Below are positions 14,395-18,677 of a stretch of DNA of 18,677 nt, in pieces. Positions within the stretch are counted from its first letter, which is position 1. Each line of letters opens with the position of its first letter. The notes below the pieces were generated by a model, which had not been told where the DNA came from, searched no databases, and saw only the letters and a list, made by a program, of their open reading frames with translations. Made by a program: the position numbers and the translations under genes. This stretch comes from Casimicrobiaceae bacterium (lineage in GTDB: Bacteria; Pseudomonadota; Gammaproteobacteria; Burkholderiales; Casimicrobiaceae): the NCBI GenBank assembly GCA_955652025.1, contig CATPAO010000216.1, positions 1 through 18,677 on the forward strand, written 5' to 3'.

Positions 14395-14650
14395 GCCTGC
14401 CAGATCGATACATGCTCGATCGTAACGACCGAGGCAAATGACCACCTACAGCATGTCAACGACCGAATGCCGGTCATTCTCTCGTCCGGCGACTACGATC
14501 GCTGGCTCGACGCCGACGTGCCAATCCGGCCGATCTGATCCGGCCTTCCGCTTCCGAAGCTATGCTGCCTATCCGGTGTCTCCGCGCGTCAGCAATCCGA
14601 AGAATGACGACCCGACATTGATCGAACCGATTCCGACGAATGGATCCTGA
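14395..14650 (+). pseudogene. Frameshifted C-terminal fragment of an SOS response-associated peptidase (SRAP, YedK/HMCES type)
   Basis: In one frame the DNA encodes CQIDTCSIVTTEAND and then HLQHVNDRMPVILSSGDYD, followed by RWLDADV, and hits a stop at 14536-14538. In the +1 frame it continues FRFRSYAAYPVSPRVSNPKN then DDPTLIEPIP. Joined, these are the C-terminal half of an SRAP protein, which forms a covalent shield on abasic sites in single-stranded DNA. The N-terminal part, including the essential Cys2, is missing. The functionally important histidine of the HDRMP motif is asparagine here (VNDRMP). Together the truncation, the frameshift and the lost residue show a dead gene. It abuts the IS110-like remnant, which may have broken it. 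Confidence 0.8.
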
Positions 14651-14652
14651 CT

Positions 14653-14934
14653 ATGACCACTAAACTCGAGGGTGCTCTGAGGCGCGAATTCGATATTCGC
14701 GGACTACCGTATACGCTCACCATATCGCCGGAAGGGTTCAACTTGGTCCCGAAAGGACGACGAAAAGGCCATCAACTCTCGTGGGATGCAATTGTGAGCG
14801 GCGATGCAGCCCTCGCGACGGCGCTCAATGCGTCGCTTGCGAACGCGCTCGAGCCATTCAAGAGTTCGCGCTCGGATACAAACAGAAAGCGGACCGCTAG
14901 CGTCCGGCGTGCGAAGGGGCGTGGCGCGACTTGA
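14653..14934 (+). CDS. Small basic hypothetical protein
   Basis: The 93-residue protein starts at ATG 14653, just after the SRAP fragment, with no clear ribosome binding site. Residues 1-40 look beta-rich: LEGALRREFDIRGLPYTLTI, then SPEGFNLVPKGRRKGHQLSW. Residues 44-66 form a helix (AIVSGDAALATALNASLANAL). The last 25 residues are basic (RKRTASVRRAKGRG) and probably disordered, so nucleic-acid contact is plausible but unproven. It reminds me of a small conserved protein seen in Burkholderiales genomes, for which no function is known to me. The composition and domain order support a real gene in spite of the poor start. Confidence 0.6.
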   Translation: MTTKLEGALRREFDIRGLPYTLTISPEGFNLVPKGRRKGHQLSWDAIVSGDAALATALNASLANALEPFKSSRSDTNRKRTASVRRAKGRGAT

Positions 14935-14992
14935 GGTCGCGTGGAAAGCGATGGGGCGGAATTGGTGCGGCGCTCATGACGGGAGATCATGT

Positions 14993-15706
14993 ATGAAGTG
15001 GGGAACGGTCTGTCGTTGTATCGCGGCCATTTTGATGGCGCAAGTGCGACCGGAATTGGCATTTGCCCAAGGTGATCCTGGGCGCGGCGCCACGCTATTT
15101 CGAGCGTGCGCGGCATGTCATTCGATTACCGCCGGTGAAAACCTGACAGGACCAAGCCTGGCTAAGATATGGGAAAGAAAGGCTGGAACGATCGAGGGTT
15201 TCCCACGCTATTCCGACGCGATCAAGCATGCCGATGTCACCTGGAATGAGTCGGCGCTGGACAAATGGCTTGCCGGCCCGGACGCTTTCATTCCGGGCAC
15301 AAGCATGACATTTCCAGGCTTGCGTGAGAGCAACGCGCGGCGGGACGTCATCGCTTACTTGAAGGCAGTCTCGCAGCGGAGGCCGGTCGCCGAAACTCTC
15401 CAACGCGGGGACACGATGCGCATGCGACCGTCCAAGGTCGATCTGAAAAAGGCGCCACTCCAGGGTCAAGTAACCGCAATTTCCTATTGTGGAGACACAT
15501 ACACGGTGAAAACGGCGGACGGGAAGGTCAACAAGGTGTGGGAATTCAATCTGCGCTTCAAGACCGATTCGAGCGCGCTTGGGCCGCAGCCCGCAAAGCC
15601 GGTCATCGTTGGGGCCGGCATGCAGGGCGATCGCGCCTCAATCGTGTTCGCCGCACCAAACGAAATCGGCACGTTCGTCCGCCGCGAGTGCGCCGAGACG
15701 AAATAA
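14993..15706 (+). CDS. Class I c-type cytochrome with an unassigned C-terminal domain
   Basis: The 237-residue exported electron carrier has a signal peptide at residues 1-25 (ending AFA before Gln26). Haem attachment is at FRACAACHSI (Cys39, Cys42, His43), and the likely distal ligand is Met105 in PGTSMTFPG. Together with GPSLAKIWERKAG and YLKAVSQ this is a cytochrome c2/c-552-like domain ending near residue 130. The remaining ~105 residues are an additional, mostly beta-looking domain: APLQGQVTAISYCGDTYTVK, KVWEFNLRFKTDSSALGPQP, and KPVIVGAGMQGDRASIVFAA. It contains two cysteines (in SYCGD and RREC) that could form a disulphide. I do not recognise this part. ATG 14993 is supported by GGGAG seven bases upstream and by the signal peptide. 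The frame extends back to 14804 but that part overlaps the preceding gene. No oxidase or dehydrogenase partner is encoded nearby. Confidence 0.88.
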   Translation: MKWGTVCRCIAAILMAQVRPELAFAQGDPGRGATLFRACAACHSITAGENLTGPSLAKIWERKAGTIEGFPRYSDAIKHADVTWNESALDKWLAGPDAFIPGTSMTFPGLRESNARRDVIAYLKAVSQRRPVAETLQRGDTMRMRPSKVDLKKAPLQGQVTAISYCGDTYTVKTADGKVNKVWEFNLRFKTDSSALGPQPAKPVIVGAGMQGDRASIVFAAPNEIGTFVRRECAETK

Positions 15707-15723
15707 ATTTCGTTGCGGTCGGC

Positions 15724-15736
15724 GCCCAACTTGGGC
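15724..15736. repeat. Short palindrome between the cytochrome and rluC
   Basis: GCCCAA-C-TTGGGC (15724-15736) is a near-continuous palindrome directly after the cytochrome stop. With a single-base centre it cannot form a good RNA hairpin, so a dimeric protein site is more natural than a terminator. The rest of 15707-15949 shows no gene. Confidence 0.3.
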
Positions 15737-15949
15737 CAAACAAAAGTGCCCGGCCGAACACAAGTTCGCTATAGCGGGGCGATGAAACTGCTGGGCCAAC
15801 AGGCGGCGATCACAACGACCCACTACTAGGCAGCTGGCGACTCGAACGCGGATTACCTCCGGTTCGCTAGAATTCGGCGTGGATCAACGATTTAAGATTC
15901 GCCCGCTGTATCATGGGCTTACTTCACGCTGTCCGAGCAAAATAAGCGC

Positions 15950-16933
15950 ATGAACGAGTTGAGCAAGGATGCCGTCAATTGGCTCACTGTCGGCGAGGAA
16001 GCCGCCGGTCAGCGGATCGACAATTTTCTCGTCCGCATGCTGAAGGGCGTCCCCAAAAGCCACGTTTACCGAATGCTTCGCACCGGCGAAGTCCGGGTGA
16101 ACAAGGGTCGGGTGGGCGCGGATAGTCGGCTCGCCGCCGGCGACGTCGTCCGCGTCCCGCCCGTTCGCGTCGCCGCGCCGGAGGCCATGCGGTCCACGCC
16201 ACGTCCCATCGTGCATCTCCGCATTCTTTTCGAGGACGACGCATTGTTGGCCGTCGACAAGCCGGCGGGTCTGGCGGTTCACGGCGGCAGCGGCATCGCG
16301 CACGGTTTGATCGAGCAGCTGCGAGCGGCACGACCGGACGCGCGGTTTCTCGAGCTTGTCCATCGCCTCGACCGCGACACCTCGGGAATCTTGCTGATCG
16401 CCAAGAGACGGCCGGCGCTCGTTGCTCTGCACGAGCGATTGCGCGAAGGCGGATTCGACAAGCGTTACCTGGTCCTCGTGCGCGGGCGCTGGCGCGATGC
16501 GAAGCGCGTCGTCGAATTGTCATTGCACAAGTCTGCCACCAAGGAGGGGGAGCGCCGAGTGAGGGTCGAACCGACTGGGCGGCACGCGACGACGGTTTTC
16601 TATCGGGACCGCGCATGGCCGGAACGTGACCCGCCGCTTGCGCTGCTCGAAGCGGAATTGCGAACCGGCCGCACGCATCAAATCCGCGTTCACCTGGCGC
16701 ATCTCGGATTTCCGCTGGCGGGTGACGATAAGTATGGTGACTTCGCGTGGAACAGGACGCTTGCGAAGGCCGGATTGAAGCGGATGTTCCTCCATGCGTG
16801 GAAACTGGGGTTCGGCCATCCGATGACAGGTGAACGCGTCGAGCTGGAATCGCCGCTACCGCCGGAATTGGCGTCGCTCGTCGCGCGGCTCGACGCGGAA
16901 TCGGGCGGTGCGGGGCAGGGATATCGTGCGTAG
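15950..16933 (+). CDS. rluC: 23S rRNA pseudouridine synthase RluC
   Basis: The 327-residue enzyme converts uridines of 23S rRNA (positions 955, 2504 and 2580 in E. coli) to pseudouridine. An S4 RNA-binding domain occupies about residues 18-75 (QRIDNFLVRMLKGVPKSHVY, then RMLRTGEVRVNKGR). The synthase domain follows, with ILFEDDALLAVDKPAGLAVH and the catalytic Asp141 in HRLDRDTSG. Further family marks are GRTHQIRVHLAHLG, GDDKYGD and FLHAWKLGF. The short insert WPERDPP after the tRNA-loop-like YRD is not unusual. ATG 15950 has a weak ribosome binding site. The gene is followed with an eight-base overlap by a HAD phosphatase, an arrangement common in beta-proteobacteria. RluC is preferred over RluD or RluB by length, the S4 domain and the neighbour. 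Confidence 0.92.
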   Translation: MNELSKDAVNWLTVGEEAAGQRIDNFLVRMLKGVPKSHVYRMLRTGEVRVNKGRVGADSRLAAGDVVRVPPVRVAAPEAMRSTPRPIVHLRILFEDDALLAVDKPAGLAVHGGSGIAHGLIEQLRAARPDARFLELVHRLDRDTSGILLIAKRRPALVALHERLREGGFDKRYLVLVRGRWRDAKRVVELSLHKSATKEGERRVRVEPTGRHATTVFYRDRAWPERDPPLALLEAELRTGRTHQIRVHLAHLGFPLAGDDKYGDFAWNRTLAKAGLKRMFLHAWKLGFGHPMTGERVELESPLPPELASLVARLDAESGGAGQGYRA

Positions 16934-17594
16934 CGCGGATGCGCGGCGATTCAGCCTGATCGTGTTCGACTGGGACGGAACGCTCGCGAACTCGACGGCG
17001 GTCATCGCATCGGCCATTCAAAGGGCGTGTGCCGACGTCGGCCAGCCGGTCCCGAACGAGGCGCTCGCGCGCTATGTCATTGGGTTGGGATTCGCAGACG
17101 CCGTTCGGCATGTAGCGCCGGATCTTCCTCGCGAAGGCTATGCGCGCCTCGCAGCGGCTTATCGCGACAGCTACCGGGCGCGGGAATTCGAAATATCGCT
17201 GTTTGACGGCGTGCGCGATTTGCTGGACGAGCTGCGCACCACCGGATATCGGCTCGCGATCGCGACGGGCAAATCGCGCACTGGGCTCGAGCGCGCGCTT
17301 GTGCAGAGTGGCCTTGATGGCATGTTCGATGCGACGCGCTGCGCCGACGAGGCGACGCCCAAGCCCCATCCGGAGATGCTTGTCTACCTCATGTCCACCC
17401 TCGAAACGGCGCCAGCCCGGACGCTAATGATCGGCGACACGACGCATGATCGCGACTTTGCACAAAACGCCGGCGCGAGCGCGCTGGTCGTCGGCTACGG
17501 AGCGCACGATCGCGACGCACTGGCGAATCGCGGCCCCATCGATATCGTAAATTCAGTGAGTGAGTTACGGCAATGGCTGCGCGTCAACGCGTGA
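16926..17594 (+). CDS. HAD-superfamily phosphatase (subfamily IA, phosphoglycolate phosphatase-like)
   Basis: The 222-residue cytosolic hydrolase has intact HAD motifs: I, FDWDGTLANS, with nucleophile Asp15 and Asp17; II, AIATGKS; III, the lysine in EATPKPHP; and IV, MIGDTTHDRDFA. The helical cap lies between motifs I and II (about residues 20-85), which is subfamily IA. The nearest well-known functions are phosphoglycolate phosphatase (Gph) and related small-phosphate hydrolases; the exact substrate is not visible. GTG 16926 is chosen because it overlaps the rluC stop (GTGCGTAG) and is preceded by CAGGGA. The longer frame back to 16830 runs inside rluC and is Arg-rich. Coupled translation with rluC is likely. 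Confidence 0.9.
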   Translation: MRSADARRFSLIVFDWDGTLANSTAVIASAIQRACADVGQPVPNEALARYVIGLGFADAVRHVAPDLPREGYARLAAAYRDSYRAREFEISLFDGVRDLLDELRTTGYRLAIATGKSRTGLERALVQSGLDGMFDATRCADEATPKPHPEMLVYLMSTLETAPARTLMIGDTTHDRDFAQNAGASALVVGYGAHDRDALANRGPIDIVNSVSELRQWLRVNA

Positions 17595-17721
17595 TTGCCG
17601 GAAGCGAGGCCGTCGTGGAGGGCGGGCAGGGAACTCCGAAAATCTTGGCGCGAGCACTTGGTCGGCCTTTGTTTTTGAGGCCAATGTGTGCCCCATGCAA
17701 CGGCCCTTTTAAGCGCTAACA
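17595..17721. other. Gap between convergent transcription units
   Basis: No gene is seen. The block lies between the HAD phosphatase stop and the PEP-CTERM terminator. No T-run hairpin is seen for the plus-strand genes. Confidence 0.4.
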
Positions 17722-17746
17722 CAAAAAAAGCCCGCCGAAGCGGGCT
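17722..17746 (-). terminator. Strong rho-independent terminator for the minus-strand DUF192/PEP-CTERM genes
   Basis: AGCCCGC (17729-17735) pairs with GCGGGCT (17740-17746) around a CGAA loop. On the minus strand the stem is followed by seven T residues. It lies 20 bases after the stop of the PEP-CTERM gene (17766). On the plus strand only CTCTTGTG follows, so it may weakly end the rluC-HAD transcript as well. Confidence 0.9.
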
Positions 17747-17765
17747 CTTGTGGGTGCGTTGGAAA

Positions 17766-18143
17766 TCAGTGCGACCGACGCCGCGCCACTGCCGCTCCAA
17801 ATAGTCCAAGACCTAGCAGCGCGAGCGTAACGGGTTCGGGAACGGTTGTAGAAACGCGTGTCCACTCGACGCTCTCCTGGCAATCTTGTTCACCGACGAC
17901 CCCGGTGCGTCCGTACGCCTCGTTGGTCAAGTTGCCGAAAACATTGGACCAAGCACCACCGTTCCTACGGGCCGCGGGGCCAAAGCGAACGCCATCCACC
18001 CAAAGAAAATTATTAGGCCCAACGATATCAGTGACGCCGAGGAGGTTCGTTACTCCAAGGGAGTTGAGAAGGATGCACACGCCAAACGGACTGGTCCCGT
18101 CATGTATTGTAATTGCCCCAACTATCCCGGCGTCACATGCCTG
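17766..18143 (-). pseudogene. N-terminally truncated PEP-CTERM protein
   Basis: The C-terminus is a textbook PEP-CTERM sorting signal: VPEP, then the hydrophobic stretch VTLALLGLGLFGAAVA, then RRRSH. Such tails are recognised by an exosortase, which removes them as the protein is anchored or released at the cell surface. The upstream part (CDAGIVGAITIHDGTSPFGV, later FLWVDGVRFGPAARRNGGAW) looks like a genuine extracellular domain. However, the frame opens only after a TGA at 18144-18146 and contains no signal peptide. The only usable start in it is GTG 18080. Since PEP-CTERM proteins must be exported, the gene appears to have lost its beginning, leaving about 125 codons. It lies downstream of the DUF192 gene with 65 bases between, so it may still be transcribed. 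The strong terminator after it is intact. A recent deletion is the simplest explanation. Confidence 0.75.
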
Positions 18144-18208
18144 TCATTCCACAATAGTCTGACGATTCGCGGATTTGTATTTTGAACTTAATGTAGTTTG
18201 CCTCGAGA

Positions 18209-18652
18209 TCATCTATTTGCGGCGGGCGGCAATCCCCTGACAGTGTCGCCAGGCCCGATACCCTTTGCCGCGAACCAGCCTTGTCTCATTTCCAACGCGT
18301 AAAGGGAGAGGCCTCGAGACCAAATCGTCGATTCGTCCAGCGGCTTCATGTCTTCGATGTTGACAATCTTTCCGCTCGCGTCGATGAACGCAATCGACAG
18401 CGGCACATACGTATTCCTCATCCAGAATCCAAGGGGCTGTGGGCGATCGAACACGAACACCATGCCGTGTTCGGGCTGCAGACCGAACCGGTTCATCAAG
18501 CCCGTTGCGCGTCGCTCCGGCGTGGCGACCACCTCTGCCGCCACTTTGTATTGATTGATCGTGAGCGTGATCACGGGTATTTCTTCGCTGGCCCGAAGAT
18601 CAGACGGCGCAAAGGCCAGCGCGAGAAGAAACAGCGTTGCAGTTCGCGTCAT
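18209..18652 (-). CDS. Exported DUF192 family protein
   Basis: The 147-residue protein has a signal peptide at 1-22 (TRTATLFLLALAFAPSDLRA, then Ser-Glu-Glu). The DUF192 core follows: VAAEVVATPERRATGLMNR, GMVFVFDRPQPLGFWMRNTY, VPLSIAFIDASGKIVNIEDM, and YALEMRQGWFAAKGIGPGD. The FWMRNTYVPLSIAFID block is the family hallmark. DUF192 proteins form a small all-beta domain and are usually exported; their role is not established. ATG 18652 has GAGGA about 11 bases upstream on the minus strand, and the signal peptide starts there. Length is normal for the family. The promoter lies at or beyond the window edge. Confidence 0.88.
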   Translation of the reverse strand: MTRTATLFLLALAFAPSDLRASEEIPVITLTINQYKVAAEVVATPERRATGLMNRFGLQPEHGMVFVFDRPQPLGFWMRNTYVPLSIAFIDASGKIVNIEDMKPLDESTIWSRGLSLYALEMRQGWFAAKGIGPGDTVRGLPPAANR

Positions 18653-18677
18653 CGACAGAAGTCCTCAAGTGCTCGCG

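Noticed and set aside
15984..17369. 461-residue minus-strand frame across rluC and the HAD gene
   Set aside because: Antisense to two conserved genes with all catalytic motifs; composition is shadow-like.
1..18677. CRISPR array or phage module
   Set aside because: No regularly spaced repeats, cas genes, integrase or phage structural genes were seen anywhere in the window.

Overview
The window is GC-rich proteobacterial DNA. The most likely source is a beta-proteobacterium (Burkholderiales or a relative). The reasons are an RluC followed by a HAD phosphatase, a PEP-CTERM tail, DUF3562, DUF2269 and DUF192 proteins, a single-chain SpeD with the ES-HLAIH self-processing site, and compact terminators built on AGCCCGC/GCGGGCT. 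The taxonomic call is inference; there is no rRNA or other marker gene here.

Layout. (1) 251-2116, minus strand: a secreted type I phosphodiesterase/nucleotide pyrophosphatase-like phosphatase with its own terminator. Immediately upstream and in frame lies an N-terminal scrap of a different phosphatase family (PF04185-type, AENRSFD motif). (2) 2670-5000: a small-gene accessory stretch. A ribbon-helix-helix-like protein with a basic, AT-hook-like tail is translationally coupled (ATGA overlap) to S-adenosylmethionine decarboxylase (speD). Three small unassigned proteins follow, one of them a second ribbon-helix-helix candidate. (3) 5239-12290: a clear five-gene operon for uptake and breakdown of an alpha-glucoside. 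It encodes a periplasmic binding protein, two membrane permeases, an ATPase and a cytoplasmic GH31 alpha-glucosidase, with a consensus TATAAT upstream and a long stem-loop at the end. No local regulator is encoded. (4) 12334-13466: a C-terminal scrap that looks like the same PF04185 family, then an exported SRPBCC/START-like protein convergent with a DUF3562 protein. (5) 13635-15706: a DUF2269 membrane protein; a gene graveyard holding the start of an IS110-like transposase and a frameshifted SRAP (YedK/HMCES-type) peptidase fragment; a small basic protein; and a class I cytochrome c carrying an unassigned C-terminal domain. (6) 15950-17594: rluC and an overlapping HAD phosphatase gene, probably conserved chromosomal backbone. 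(7) 17722-18652, minus strand: a DUF192 exported protein and an N-terminally truncated PEP-CTERM protein ending in a strong rho-independent terminator.

How the parts work together. The only evident pathway unit is the sugar operon: import by a CUT1-type ABC transporter, then intracellular hydrolysis to glucose by the GH31 enzyme. The remainder is a patchwork in which conserved genes (rluC-HAD) sit beside decayed fragments, which suggests repeated insertion and deletion. Nothing here is clearly a new defence or mobile system. The observations most worth a second look are the RHH-speD coupled pair, the two-domain cytochrome, and the phosphatase relics at both ends of the sugar-operon segment.
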